From the NCBI GenBank assembly GCA_032433765.1, contig JAVIAB010000101.1:66061140-66125139 (forward strand): DNA of 64,000 bases. The letters are read 5' to 3'. The stretch is from Megaustenia siamemsis. Taxonomy: Eukaryota > Mollusca > Gastropoda > Stylommatophora > Ariophantidae. Below the pieces are notes generated by a model that saw only the letters and a program-made list of their open reading frames with translations, was not told the DNA's origin and did no database searches. This document shows positions 32,286-44,524 of this stretch, piece by piece (within the stretch, counting starts at the first letter, position 1; each line of letters opens with the position of its first letter). The position numbers and the translations under genes were made by a program.

Positions 32286-33000
32286 ATTCCGCAAGGAACG
32301 TAAATGTAAGTCGAGCGCTGTTTGTAACAGACATCTATGAGACACATCACTTTGTACTCATCACTTACATCGTGTACCACGTTTGCTATCTGAAATCAGC
32401 AATATGAACTCGAGTTTAGAAAACAAATTTCTCAACACAACTCTCTCCAGTGGACATAGATTGTCCACTCACTATTTTAAAGTTTAACATTTAATTCTTG
32501 ATAAAAATTAATAAAATAATGTAAATAAGTAAAGAATGACGCACTTATTATTATTTGTATTCGGAAATACAATATTATTATAGCTATTACAGAGTGTATG
32601 TATTACACATTAATGACAGTATGTAGTAGATAACAATAAAAATACATATTGTTATAGCTGAATTTTTTTATTTGTTTATATTTCAATTTTAAATAAAATG
32701 TTTTTGTTTGTTATGGTTTTTCTTGTCTTTAGATGTACATTCGGGTAGTTTGAAATAATATTTTATTTAGTCCATTATATTAAGAACCATCGTTTGAATT
32801 CTCTAAATAAATGTGCAAATCTGCCAGTGATTCACAAGTTTAACAATATTCTCTTGATACATTATTTTTCACAATATTGTAGATGGAGACTGTGACATTA
32901 TTAAAGTCAAGGTCAGGGCAATGTGCTTTTAGATGGTTGCTGAGAGACCAGAGAAGAATGCTTAAAATGTATATCATATGTCAAGGTCACGAGTGAGTGT
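32286..33000. other. AT-rich, no gene seen
   Basis: Homopolymer-rich sequence with no recognisable element. Confidence 0.5.
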
Positions 33001-33604
33001 ATGCATTATTATAGATATAGGCCAGACACCAGACGCTTCTCCAGACGGAACATACTTAACCAGACAGACATTACGTCAACAGACGCGACGTCACCAACAA
33101 AAGCACGGGAAAGTGAGATAGTTAACTCGGTGACTGACAGGAACACGACACTTAGCGCAGAGAACCAGGGAGAGCCGCACCGCGTAACGTCGATGGGAGT
33201 TCGCCCGAACCCAGAATGGCCGAGTGCCAAAAGTGCCTTCAGATGGAGCAAAGGGCTCACACATTTGAGGGATATATCTGCCAGATATGACAAGGCTAAG
33301 TCAATCACAGACTAGAAGCACTCTCTCGCAAAGAAGAGGAATGCTTCAAGACAGGGACGCTCACTTAGCAAACTGAGAGAGAAATCTGCCGGAGTGACAA
33401 ATGGAAGCTAAGACAACCAGAGACTAGAGCTTAGCGTAGCAATGGGCGCAAGATGATTCGCGTAACAAGCCGAAATGGCAATAGCTAAGTCGATTAGATA
33501 CAAAGAAACGCTTGGAGTGAGAGAGAGAGAGCGAGAACGCACTGTCAGAGCACACGAAAAGAAAGACAGAACCCATGAGCCAGAGTAAGAATTCTTAATC
33601 GCTA
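33001..33604. other. Unassigned higher-GC segment with frames on both strands
   Basis: A 104-codon plus frame (33001-33315) and a 99-codon minus frame (33308-33009) overlap. The sequence is less AT-rich than its surroundings and dense in CAGAC, GAGAG and AGCTTAGC phrases to about 33600. No domain is recognised. It could be an unknown repeat or an exon; I cannot choose. Confidence 0.3.
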
Positions 33605-34350
33605 AGAGTGAAACTGAGTTACAAGAAATGTTACACATTATAGTGAAAGAGAGCAAAAATAAAGGACTTAACAAGACAGAATTAATGGTAACAACAAAGA
33701 AAAAGTCATCGCCTCGGTGCAAAATAAAGACAAGTGGAACAAAATTAAAACAGGTAAATGAATTTAAATATCTGGGAACAATTTTAACTTCAGATGGTAG
33801 ATGTACAACACAGGTGAGATGCAGAATGGCTCAGGTAAAATCAGTTTACAAAAAATAATGAAGAAAATATTCAATCCATTTTTGACAATAGAAACAAGAA
33901 AAAGAGTTCTTAAATGTTATGTAGAATTAGGTTTAACATATGGATGTGAATAATGGACAATATGACAACAGACAAGAAAAACACTGGAGGCTGTAGAAAT
34001 TTGGTTTTACAGAAAAATGTTGAGATGACAATGGACAGCTAAGAAGAGTAATGAAAACGTTCTGAAAGAGGTCAAAGCAAATAGAGAGCTCATTTTCAAT
34101 ATTAGGAAGTAAAAATCATCATTTTTTGGCCATGATATGAGAAGATAACAGCTGGAATATATTGTAACAACTGGTAAAATTGAGGGACGAATAGATTGAG
34201 GGAAGCAAAGAAAAAAATATAACAGATATCTTAAGAGAATGGTTTGGCAGAAGGTCAACAACAGAAATGATTAATAGCTGTCGAGATTGAAAGTTGTAGA
34301 GAGACATGATCACCAACGCCAGTAGGCTTGGTACGTGATGATCATGATGA
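33605..34350 (+). mobile_element. LINE-G 3' third, reference copy
   Basis: Open from 33628 with K-T-E-L-M-V-T-T-K-K-K, F-K-Y-L-G-T-I-L-T-S-D-G-R-C-T-T-Q-V-R-C-R, then frameshifted through F-L-T-I-E-T-R-K-R-V-L-K-C-Y-V and W-T-A-K-K. It ends at GCCAGTAGGCTTGGTACG followed by TGATGATCATGATGA. Confidence 0.82.
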
Positions 34351-34890
34351 GAGTGAGAATATTCACGTGAACAGTGTCACCGATCACATGACAACATTTC
34401 AGATTCCGAGATGTGTACTATTTGAGCAATGTACATTGATACATTTATGATTAGCATAGGTCTAGACTCACTAGGAGTGTGAGTTGTGAACTATTTTGAG
34501 TTTATGTACATAGATACATCTGTCATTATGCAGCTGTTTAGACCGCCAAGTAGATGACGTGTACATTCCTGGTTGGACTTTTTAATAAACAAAAGTTAGG
34601 TGTTATTACACCTTACGATTTGTTAACTTTATATATATTAGTTGTAGATATGATGTTTACATAAAGAATTCTTCACGAGGGCAAGAACGCCTAACAATAA
34701 TAATATTAAAGGTACAAGAAACACAGCGCAAGTAAATCATCAAGGCTACTATCAAGAGCGAAGTAATTCATAAAAGCCACTTAAGTACGACCTCGAATCT
34801 AAAAGACGAAGATATAATAATAATAAATCAAATAATCGTCATAACCTTCGGCATTATATATATGTTGAGGTCACCATCAAGTAATTAAAA
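34351..34890. other. No gene recognised
   Basis: AT-rich flank. Confidence 0.5.
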
Positions 34891-34894
34891 GTCA

Positions 34895-35375
34895 TTATTA
34901 TGTTTTCAATATTCTCTTCCTGAAATATTTTCACTATATTCTCTTCCTTAAATATGTTCACTACATTTTCTTCCGGAAATATTTTCACGGTATTCTTTTC
35001 GTGAAGTATTTTCATTTAATTCTCTTGTTGAAACATGTTAATCATATTCCCCTGATGCAATATTTTCTCGCTATATATGTTCTTCCTTAAATTGTTTCAC
35101 TACACTCTCTTGTTGACATATTTTCATTATGTTCACTTGCCATAAAATTGTTATTATATTTTCTTCATGCAAAATTTTCACGATATTCTCTACCTGAAAT
35201 ATTTTCACTATATTCTCTTCACGCAATATCTTCACACCATTCTCTACCTGAAATATTTTCACTATATTCTCTTCACGCAATATCTTCACAGTATTCTCTA
35301 CCTGAAATATTTTCACTATATTCTCTTCACGCAATATCTTCACAATATTCTCTACCTGAAATATTTTAACTTCAT
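34895..35375. repeat. 27-bp minisatellite with 54-bp higher-order unit
   Basis: Two alternating 27-bp types, one with CTACCTGAAATATTTTCAC and one with CTTCACGCAATATCTTCAC, alternate regularly from about 35190 to 35370; older divergent units extend left to 34895. The frame is open on both strands because 27 is a multiple of three; the minus strand reads K-I-L-R-E-E-N-I-V / K-I-F-Q-V-E-N. Confidence 0.9.
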
Positions 35376-35379
35376 CTAA

Positions 35380-36429
35380 TTTTACACAATCACCTTAAAT
35401 GAGACAAAACAAACGACTGTGTCCAGTCATGGTTACATCTGCCGCAACATAAACAACAATAATAATGTCTCCCCTGTATCTTTATCTTTCCCAATTTTCA
35501 CTTCTTGCTAGAGGTGATGACTATTTTTTAACATTATTTTGATACAAAATAATGATTGGAATTATGGAATTATATTAGGAATGAAATAAAGAAAATGAGC
35601 AATGAATGCAAACTTTCTTCACATGTCTATATATACTGACATGGTATCTATCTACATCCATTATAATGCTAATTAACACAACTCACCAGTGTCATTTCAT
35701 CTAACAGTCTATCACTTGTAACCTATGTAGTCAGAAAATTCAGTTTACAAATATACTCTTTAAAGTTAGTAATTTAAGTTTATGTCCTGGCTATTTCAGT
35801 GTGCCTTATATTTCACAAAATAAAACTTAAAATGGACATACTTGTAATATTGCTCTGCAAAAGATGTTATAAACGGCAAACATAACTACTGAAAATGTTA
35901 ATAATGGCTAGCAACTATAGGATAGACATTTTTTTAGAAGAAAGGAAAATATTGACGAGCATTAAAGGCCTTATAATGCTAGCAAATAATGCAAATTATC
36001 AAGTAAAAGAGCAATTACAACAAACAGTAGAAATTTCATGTCAATAAGTATCATATGTAGTAGGATATGTGAGGGAGGGATGGACAGAATACACATCAAA
36101 ATTAGTCAAAAGAGGAGAAGAATTATAATGATGTGGGGAAAGGAAGAGTGGGATTTTCTAACATGAGACAAAGCATATCCAGTAGTGATTATAAAGAGAA
36201 AATATATAAACAATAATGAAAACACAATCTAACATAAAATTTGTATAAAATAACTACATAAGAAAATTAAATGAATTACATGGTTCAAAGCAGAGGCACC
36301 AAAATAATATTCAAAAACAGTGAAAGCGGAATCAAAAGAATATATAGGAGAGTCAGGAACATAAAATATGAGAACAGATGTCAGAAGGGTACTTCAAAAC
36401 ATACGTTTAGGATGAGATGAAATTCAACT
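35380..36429. other. No clear gene; probable eroded LINE from about 35930
   Basis: Purine-rich plus-strand sequence from about 35930 resembles degraded LINE linker sequence but gives no confident motif. Confidence 0.4.
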
Positions 36430-37690
36430 TAAATAATTAATGACTCAAAAGGAAATCATCAAATAGACCCATTAAAGGTAACTAAAGGATGGAGGAAATC
36501 TTACAATGAGTTCCTTAACTTCAAAGACGAAATTCAGGATGTAAATAACGCTGAAAATAAGAAATAACATTACTAGAACCAGAAAAAAACTACTAATAGA
36601 TGCAGAAAGGGTGTTTAAACAGACTAGGAATTACAAATCGTCAGGTGCAGAAAGTTTATGAACAGAAATTATCAAAGAAGCACGAGAGATTATCAATAGA
36701 ATGTTACAAAGAATTGTCGTTGCCAACATGGATAACCCTGCAGAGACTTAGTGAACAATCTGCCGAAGATAACAAACCCGAAAGCAAAAATACTTAGGTA
36801 TCTTGCTACTAAGCAATGTATACAGAATGTGAGCCAGAATTATATAAATACTTTTATGACTATTTACAACACTGCAATTGGCAGAAGATAATATGGTTTC
36901 GGAAAAAAAATAATAAAATAAGCTACACAGATGCAACCTTTACACTCCAATAAGTGGTGGACAAGAAGATATAATACAAAAAGAATTGTCCCAAAACATT
37001 TGTGGATGAAGAGAAAGCTATCTATCTTATAGGATGAATATAAATGTATTCAGAGAAGTAAGACAGGAATGCATCATATCACCAAGCTTTTTCAATCTAT
37101 ACACTGAGCAAATCTTTAAAAACATCATAGAGATGCAAGGCCTAAACATTGATGGAAACATAATCAATAACCTAAGATATGCTGATGATAATGTTCTACT
37201 AGCAGAAAATCCTAAAGATCTACATCAATTACGCAATCAAATAAACATGATAAGTAAAAAAAATATGGATTAGATATGAATATCAAAAAGACTAAAACTA
37301 TGTTCATAAACAAAGGAAATACTCAAAACCCACAAGTGGATATCAAAATTGAAGGAATAGACCTGGAGACAGTTAAAAACTACAACTACATTGGGCATAC
37401 TATAACCAGTGATGGACAATGTACAACTGAAATAAAGAAAAGATTAGGAATAGCAAACAGTAATTTTAATGCCATGAAGCACATTCTAACATAAAAACAA
37501 ATAACACCAGGGCTAAAACTAAGAATACCAAATGTTACATCTTCTCAATATTCCTATATGGTGCAGAAACATGGACACTAGACTATAAAACAGAATAACG
37601 AATTGAAGCCTTTGAAATGTGGATATATAGAAGAATAGGTAGAAATGGATGGAAGGAAAAGAAAACAAACTCCGAAGTTTTAAAACAACT
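36430..37690 (+). mobile_element. Decayed LINE-F-like RT
   Basis: Order on plus: an N-D-S-K-G-N-H-Q linker, a K-S-S-G-A-E-S-L-like K-S-x-G-x-D remnant (about 36640), N-K-P-E-S-K-N (36770) and I-W-F-R-K-K (36890) from the fingers, then Q-E-C-I-I-S-P-S-F-F-N-L-Y-T-E-Q-I, N-L-R-Y-A-D-D-N-V-L-L-A-E (catalytic box intact, about 37170) and Y-N-Y-I-G-H-T-I-T-S-D. Motif A is lost in an internal deletion around 36970-37020. The copy stops at 37690 before the tail. Confidence 0.78.
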
Positions 37691-37694
37691 AAAA

Positions 37695-38195
37695 ATGAAA
37701 TGATAACTCACCATCAAGTACCGGGCCTAATGGCGTAGGTGATCATGTCTCTCCACAACTTTCGATCTCGACAGCTATTTATCATTTCTGGTGTTGTCAT
37801 TCTGCCAAGCCATTCTCATAAGCTGCCTGTTATCTTTTCTCTTTGTTTCCCTCTATCTATTCGTCCCTCAATGTTTCCAATTGTTACAATATATTCCAGA
37901 TGTTCCCCTCTCCTTACATGGCCAAAAAATGATGATTGTTTCTTCCTAATATTGACAATTAGCTCTCTTTTTGCTTTGTGCTCTTTCAGAACGTTTTCAT
38001 TACTCATGTTAGCTGTTGATGGAATTCTCAACATTCTTGTCCTATTGTCCATGATTCACGTCAATGTGTTAATTGTGTCTCCACATAACATTTAAGAACT
38101 CCTTTTCTTGTTTCTATTGTCAAAAATGGATTGCATAGTATCTTCATCATGTTTGAAAGCTGCTTTTGCTTGAGCCAATCTGCATCTCACCTCTT
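37695..38195 (-). mobile_element. LINE-G 3' end
   Basis: The minus strand matches 33.85-34.33 kb; tail side at 37700 (ACCATCAAGTACCGGGCC on plus). It abuts the truncated LINE-F, head to head. Confidence 0.8.
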
Positions 38196-38706
38196 TTTAT
38201 AACTTTTTAAAATTAATATTTTAGTAGAAAAACTATACATAATAATATTATAGATATAATAACAATAAAATTAAAACATGAAGTAATATTACGGTAATTA
38301 AAATTAAGAGATGAAAACGTAATCCTGAAATATAGTGTCTTTACCTACAACTAGATTTGGAAATGTAAATTAACGTTAAAATTTGCTGAGAAAAATTCGT
38401 TGGATGGAAAGTATATTACCGGCTCCAGAAACGTAAATCTAGGACCCTATGTTACACTTTGGGGCTGAGGTGGACAGCAGGGATCTAACCATTTAGTCGT
38501 GACATTTGGAGTAAGACTAGGGAGCTTATTATTGGGGGAACTATACACTTGTATGTTCCTCACTTCTAGGGACTATAGCTCAAGTTATATCAATTGACGA
38601 AAAACATCACTATACCGACACCATGTAAAGATATCAAGTGTATTAAACAATACTCAAAATGATGTAATGTATTAGATGTACCTTTACATATACAATTAAA
38701 TAGAGT
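38196..38706. other. No gene recognised
   Basis: AT-rich flank of a SINE. Confidence 0.5.
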
Positions 38707-38719
38707 TTAAGATGTATGT

Positions 38720-38972
38720 AGGAGCCGCGATAGCTCAGTGGTTAGTGAACTGGACTAACACGGACAAGGGGTAGGGTTCGATCACAACCGACGGCTCCGG
38801 GTTCACCCAGCCTTAAATGGGTACCGGATTTTTCTGAGAAATGTAAAGCAGCACGGGCGTAATACCGACCACATTACCCCAAAAATCATGTATTTAAGGT
38901 CTGTAAAATATAGGGTCACTAACACCATATTTCCCTATACGCCACTTGGCGTGACGGGGGTACTTGTTGTTG
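38720..38972 (+). mobile_element. SINE-1, complete copy with 13-bp TSD and (TTG)n end
   Basis: A box TAGCTCAGTGG, B box GGTTCGATCAC, full body, ending in TACTTGTTGTTG. TTAAGATGTATGT at 38707-38719 and 38973-38985 is a perfect TSD. Confidence 0.94.
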
Positions 38973-39169
38973 TTAAGATGTATGTCATTACAGCATTACA
39001 GTTAATTTCAATGGAGACGAGCAATAACTTTAAACATAGACGTTTCCCAGCATATGTACTATAGATGTAATTATACATAGCAAATAAACTTTCCTTCCAT
39101 ACAAGTAGGGTAATAACTTTAGCGTTCATTTTGCAAATCAAAATAAAACATTGCAATTAATGTATTCAT

Positions 39170-39689
39170 TGGATATCGTCTCAGCAGCGATGTTTGGCTG
39201 CTATTGAGTCCAGTTTTGCTCGTTTCGTGTCTTTATAGGGCATGATGTCATAGGTTCACGTGTCCCCCTTTTAATGTCAACAATCCACTTGAATCTTGGT
39301 CTACATTGTACCTTCTCTTCCACGATGACCTTTAGAATGGTCAATTGTGTCACTTCACGTACACTAATTCAGTTTGTTGTTGACGAATTGTGTTAAGTAG
39401 TTCCAGTTTCTTCATACTTAGCTGATTCTGTACTTCTTTGCTTGCCCTTTTTTATCTTCCCCCAATCCCCCCTCGCCCGCCCCCATATTTTTCTATAGAT
39501 CCACATTTCAAAAGCTTCACTTTTATGCTCTGTTTTTTTTAAAATGTAATGTCCATGTTTCTGCACCATGCATACATTTTTAGTTATTGTACTATTTTAC
39601 AATGTGTAGTTATAATTCTGATATTATTTCCTTTGATATTAGTGTATTGTTGTTTTAAAATTGCTTTTTGCCATTTCTATTCTTTTATT
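39170..39689 (-). mobile_element. Old LINE-F-like copy, segment 1
   Basis: Aligns with the LINE-F 3' region (TTCTATAGATCCACATTTCA, GTCCATGTTTCTGCACCAT, TATTCTTTTRTT in plus reading). It is interrupted at 39689 by LINE-A and continues at 40174. Confidence 0.75.
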
Positions 39690-40166
39690 ATCAGATGGGA
39701 GATGCACCACAGAAATAAAAAGCAGAATAGCTCAGGCCAAAATAGCATTTCAGAAAATGAAAAATATCTTATGCAACAAATCTATGCCAATAAAAATGAG
39801 AAAGAGAGTTCATCGGTGCTATATGGAACCAATTCTGACCTATGGAAGCGAATCATGGACAGTAGACAAACAAATGAAAAGACGATTAGAGGTCACAGAG
39901 ATGGGATTTCTCAGAAGAATGTTGAAAATTCCCTGGACAGATAAAAAGACCAATGAGGAAGTTTCTCAAAGAGGCCAACACAAAAAGGGAGCTCTTAAAA
40001 AAACATCAGAAAGAAGCAATCAAGATTTTTCGGGCACATCATGAGAAGAGGAAAATTGGACTACTTGGTTACAACTTGTAAAATAAAAGGAAAGAGAGAT
40101 CGCGGACGACAAAAAGAGAAAATACTGAATAGCGCCAACCGGCAGGGTACATGATGATGATAATTA
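39690..40166 (+). mobile_element. LINE-A insertion with TSD TTTTATT
   Basis: TTTTATT at 39683-39689 and 40167-40173 brackets 477 bp from S-D-G-R-C-T-T-E-I-K to the ATGATGATGATAA tail. Coding is open through F-L-R-R-M-L-K-I-P-W-T-D-K-K-T-N-E-E-V and shifts shortly after. About 120 bp of the 3' UTR are deleted near 40130. Confidence 0.9.
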
Positions 40167-40173
40167 TTTTATT

Positions 40174-40392
40174 GATTTATGTGTTACATTTGTCATCACT
40201 TGTTGTATCATGTCAAAAAAAGCTATTTTCTGGAAGTCTTACTGGGTTCCGTTCATCTACGTCAATATATGTGTGTATATTGTGGGAGTTTTTTGCTGCT
40301 AATAATCGTAGTTTTGTTCTTTGTTTATATAATATTTATATCCAAACCATATTCTTTGCTTGTCAGGTTTATTTTATCCACTAGTTATTGTA
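40174..40392 (-). mobile_element. Old LINE-F-like copy, segment 2
   Basis: Continues LINE-F order (ATAATCGTAGTTTTGTTCTT, ATATCCAAACCATATTCTTT, GCTTGTCAGGTTTATTTTATC) between the LINE-A and LINE-B insertions. Confidence 0.7.
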
Positions 40393-40558
40393 TTTCTTAA
40401 GTTATTGTATTTCTTAAGCCCTTAACTTACGACTGACTTAGCAGGTCGGTAAGGGATAAAAGTTTTATGCTCAGAGAAATACATAGAAGATTGAGATTAA
40501 AGTAGCGACGATAAACATATGCGGGATAACAAATAAAGAAGTCGAACTTATAGAAGAA

Positions 40559-41649
40559 ATGACAAAAAGGAAAATTAAAATACTAGGATTAGCGGACACC
40601 AGAGTAAAAGGACAACAGATAAAGAAAACACACATGAACTACACGAACACATTCTCAGGAGTCGACAGCACAGAAAGAGCAATACATGCAGTAGGTTTTA
40701 TCATCGAGCCAGAACACGCAAAGAACATTCTAGAAATAAAATACCATTCAGAAAGAATCATCTCAATTAAACTACTAGAAGACGATCGAAAAACAAATTA
40801 CATTCGAATCTATGCACCATGCAACAACAATGAAAAAGATAGCAAAGAATTCGAAGACACACTGAGTGAAATCATTAACAAGATTGACGAAAGCGACATG
40901 TTAGTGATGGGAGATTTTAATGGAAGGCTTGGGAAACGCAACAATGAGAACAGTGATATCTTAGGATCCTTTGACGATAAAACAGCTGAAATAAACGAAA
41001 ATGGAAGCAGACTGCTGGATCTATGCAATCAAAATGATTTATTTATCACCAACACATTCTTCAAATACAGAGAGTCGCAAGTATACACCTGGCACAAATG
41101 GAATGACACAATATGCAGAAGCCTGATATATTTTATACTAAGAAGAAACAGAACAAGATAAGAGTAACCGACAGTAGAGCAATCCCAAATATTACAGACG
41201 ACACGGATCACAAGATGGTTATGATCACACTAAGACAGCCAAAAATAAAGAGAATATACGAAAACAAACAAAAGAAGCGAAAAGAACAGACAATAAAAAT
41301 AAAACAATTAAAAGTTCAAGAAACAAGGAAAACCCTAGAAGAAAAACTAACAGAGGAATTCAAGAAACTCCCTAACGAAGTATGCACAGTAGAAGAAGAG
41401 TGGAAACAATTTAAGGAAACAGTAACTAACATCTCTAAAACAGTTTGTGGAACGAAGCTAAGAACAAGAGAAGGGAAAAAGAGCACCCTGTGGTGGAACG
41501 AAACAATCAGAGAAGCAATTAAACAAAATAAGAAACTGTTTAAAAATTGGAGGGAGAACAAGAACCAAGAAAAATATGCCTTAGTTCGAGAAAGAGTTAA
41601 AATGTTGAAGCTAAGCAAAAGAATTGGACTGAATTCGGACAAAACATGA
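40559..41649 (+). pseudogene. LINE-B endonuclease domain and linker
   Basis: Coding is recognisable from about 40500 (T-I-N-I-C-G-I-T-N, the metal/DNA-binding Asn region). Then I-L-G-L-A-D-T-R-V-K-G, where the usual catalytic Glu is Asp; R-I-Y-A-P-C-N-N; V-M-G-D-F-N-G-R-L-G; and, after a frameshift between 41113 and 41161, D-D-T-D-H-K-M-V-M-I with the catalytic His. The linker W-W-N-E-T-I-R-E-A-I follows near 41500. A second break occurs near 41645. Confidence 0.85.
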
Positions 41650-43036
41650 GCAGGGACTTCAAGACAGCCACAAGAGATTTCTACAAAGCAGTAAAAGCCA
41701 CAAGAGCGAGAAAAGAAAACCATGATCCTACTGAGCTGATAAACGACAAAGATGGACAGCCAATATCAAATAACCAATGTATGCAACAGAGATGGAAAGA
41801 ATATTTTGAAGACCTGTTAAACATACCAACTACTAATAAGACAACAAAAACCACGCTAGAACTCACAAATACTGAACCCAACATCACGAAAGAGGAAATC
41901 GAAGAAGTAATCAAATATGCACCAAGAAACAAAGCACCAGGGATAGATAACATACCAATAGAAATAATAGCAGCAGCGGAAGAAACAGGAATACAATGGC
42001 TGCACAGAATATTTAATGCCGCATGGCACCAACAACAAGCCCCAGAAGACTGGCAACAGGCAATCATCATACCAATATGGAAAAAAGAAAGTTAGCTAAA
42101 GAGACTGCAATCAATATAGAGGTATATCTCTTCTCTGCCATGTAGGAAAGCTATACGCCAAAATCTTGGAGAAAAAAGGCTGAGACCAATAATATAACTA
42201 CAGTTAAGCGATTCTCAAATAGGGTTCCGAAAAAAAACAGAGGAAATACCGATGCACTATTCACACTAAAACAAATTGCAGAAAAAACGACAGAACACAA
42301 TCAAAACTTATACATAGTCTTCATTCACCAGGAAAAAGCATTCAACAGAGTAAACAGAGAACAACTATGGGAGATACTAACAACATACGGAGTAAGCCAA
42401 CATCTAATCAACCTTATTAAAAGTCTCTACGTCAACAGCAGCTGCAGGGCAAGGACAGCAGCAGGCTACACAGACCACTTCGAAGTTAGATCAGGTGTAA
42501 GACAGGGGTGCGTACTATCCCCCTTACTGTTTATTAGATACATGGACCACATATGCAAGCTAGCCAACCCCTTAGAGGCAGAGGAGATCAACCAGCTTCT
42601 ATTTGCAGACGATCAGGCACTTATACATGAAACAATAGAAGACCTACAAGAACACTTAAACAAACTCAACATCTCAGGCACAAAATACAACATGAAAATC
42701 AACATCAACAAAACAGAAGTCATGAATGTCGCCAAAAATAAACAGAACATCAACATAACTATAGAAGGCAGACAACTAAAACAAGTAGAGGAATTCAAAT
42801 ACCTAGGAAGTCTAATGACAAACGATAATTCCCAAACAGCAGAGATAGAATCAAGATGCAACAAAGCTTGTCAAATCATCCGACAGTTATCACCACTATT
42901 GTTCAACAAGGAAATAACTCTGGAGGCAAAACGAGCACTATGCAATACAATCTTCATCCCAACGTTGTGCTACCAATGCCAGACCTGGACCCTAGATGCA
43001 AGAACAATAAGAAAAATAACCTCTACAGAGATGTAA
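41646..43036 (+). pseudogene. LINE-B reverse transcriptase and C-terminal region
   Basis: N-K-A-P-G-I-D-N-I-P-I-E-I-I (fingers) lies in the 41646-42095 frame. From 42096 to 42541 coding is frameshifted but shows I-G-F-R-K, V-F-I-H-Q-E-K-A-F-N (motif A; the catalytic Asp is His, CAC at 42326-42328) and V-R-Q-G-C-V-L-S-P-L-L-F. The frame 42542-43036 holds L-L-F-A-D-D-Q-A-L-I (motif C, intact), the Y-L-G-S-L-M-T-N-D segment and W-T-L-D-A-R-T-I-R-K. Loss of the motif A Asp means this copy could not polymerise even if the frame were open. Confidence 0.85.
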
Positions 43037-43386
43037 TTTGTTAGACGAATGGCAGGAAATAGTCTGAGAGATAAGATCAGAAATGAAGAACTGAGAAAAA
43101 AAGCTAGGAATAGCCCCCGCCATAGAATATATAAAGAAACAACAGATAAAATGGTTTGGCCACGTGACAAGGCAGAAAGAACAATACACAACACAACGAG
43201 CCTTCAACAAACGTTGTGAGAACACCAGACCCAAGGGTTGACCACGTAAAAGATGGGTCGATGGAATATTAGAAGTACTAGGAAACATAACGGCAGCAGA
43301 GGCGAACAGAAGAGCAAAAGACCGCAAATTATATCTCCCCTCGATGCTGAAAGGCAGATGAGGAAGGAAAGAGGAGGAGGAAGAAG

Positions 43387-43527
43387 ATTGTAGGTCGTCT
43401 GGATATTCTGCCATTAATACTGTATCATCAGCATATCTTAAATTATTCTTATTTAGTCCCGGCATACCCATGCGTTCTTTAAAGATCTTATCAGTGTATA
43501 AGTTGAATATATATGGTGATAAAATGA
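43387..43527 (-). mobile_element. Old LINE-F-like copy, segment 3 (YADD box)
   Basis: The minus strand codes for G-L-N-K-N-N-L-R-Y-A-D-D-T-V-L-M-A-E, picking up the host LINE exactly where 40392 left it. It is truncated near 43527. Confidence 0.78.
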
Positions 43528-44524
43528 GAATATATTTGCAGCAACAACTAATATTTCTTAACCGTAATGATATAACGATGATATGCTATTTTACATTTGT
43601 TAATGTTTCATAATTATCATATATATTTTCCTTTAAAATAGTTGGTCCGAACTGTAGGTATTCTAACTGTATTCGCTGAATCTAGTACACATGAATGGAT
43701 TTCAAATAGCTCCAGAAATAACTAACTCATAAAACTAATAATCAAACGCTAAACTTGACTAACGAATCAATGAATAATGCTAAACCTGACACAACCATAC
43801 ACCTGACAAACCAATGAAACACGCTCCAACCGTCCCATTACAAGGACTGATAAACCAATGTCTCACGCTAGAATTGGCCCCATCCTATAATTATCAATGC
43901 AATAACATACGCTAAAATTGGCCCATTACGCTAACTGATAAACAGATGCAACATGCTAACATTAACCCATTCCTAAAATTGACAAAACAACTATACTGGT
44001 CAATATAAACATGTTTCACGTTGTAATTTCATCAATACTCATTTCAAAATCATATTCAAACTTACATTAATTGATTATACTTACTATCGATCTTGTATTA
44101 ATCGACTCTAAAATCTGAGCAGATATTTGGATTTTAGTTTAATTTAGAGGAAGAAAAACAATTCACATCGAGGCAAAATGCAACAGGACGTTATTATTAT
44201 TTAATATCAGACTTTGAATATTGTTTTCTCATTATTACATTAACTTTATGGTACACGGGCACTGATATCTTCATCTGGTATCAAGTAAGAGATCGGAATG
44301 ATACTAGAGATTTAGCGAGTGGAGGAACGATGGCATTCTAGGATTCTAAGAAAGACGTTTCCATTTTTGTTTTGTGTTTTCAGTTTTTACCTTTTGCTGA
44401 GTGTCCTAACGTTCCAATTTTTTATTGCTTGTGTTTGTTTTATTAGTATCGTGCTTACTGCAGCTTGATGACGATCGGGTATCAACTGTAGTACATTCTA
44501 TTTCGTACTGAACCAACATCAAGG
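43528..44524. other. No gene; degenerate tandem repeat 43745-43990
   Basis: Phrases CTGATAAACCAATG, ACGCTAAAATTGGCCC and CATTAC recur at roughly 55-60 bp in four or five eroded copies. The remainder is AT-rich. Confidence 0.5.

Larger units (their letters stand above)
40393..43386 (+). mobile_element. LINE-B, near-complete copy (about 3.0 kb)
   Basis: Endonuclease, linker, RT and basic C-terminal region are all present in order, ending in GGCAGATGAGGAAGGAAAG and a GAGGAGGAAGAAG tail. ATTGTA at 40387-40392 and 43387-43392 is the probable TSD, and the sequence on both sides is one older LINE-F-like element. The 5' end includes a local duplication of TTATTGTATTTCTTAAG. At least four frame breaks make it inactive. 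Confidence 0.85.
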
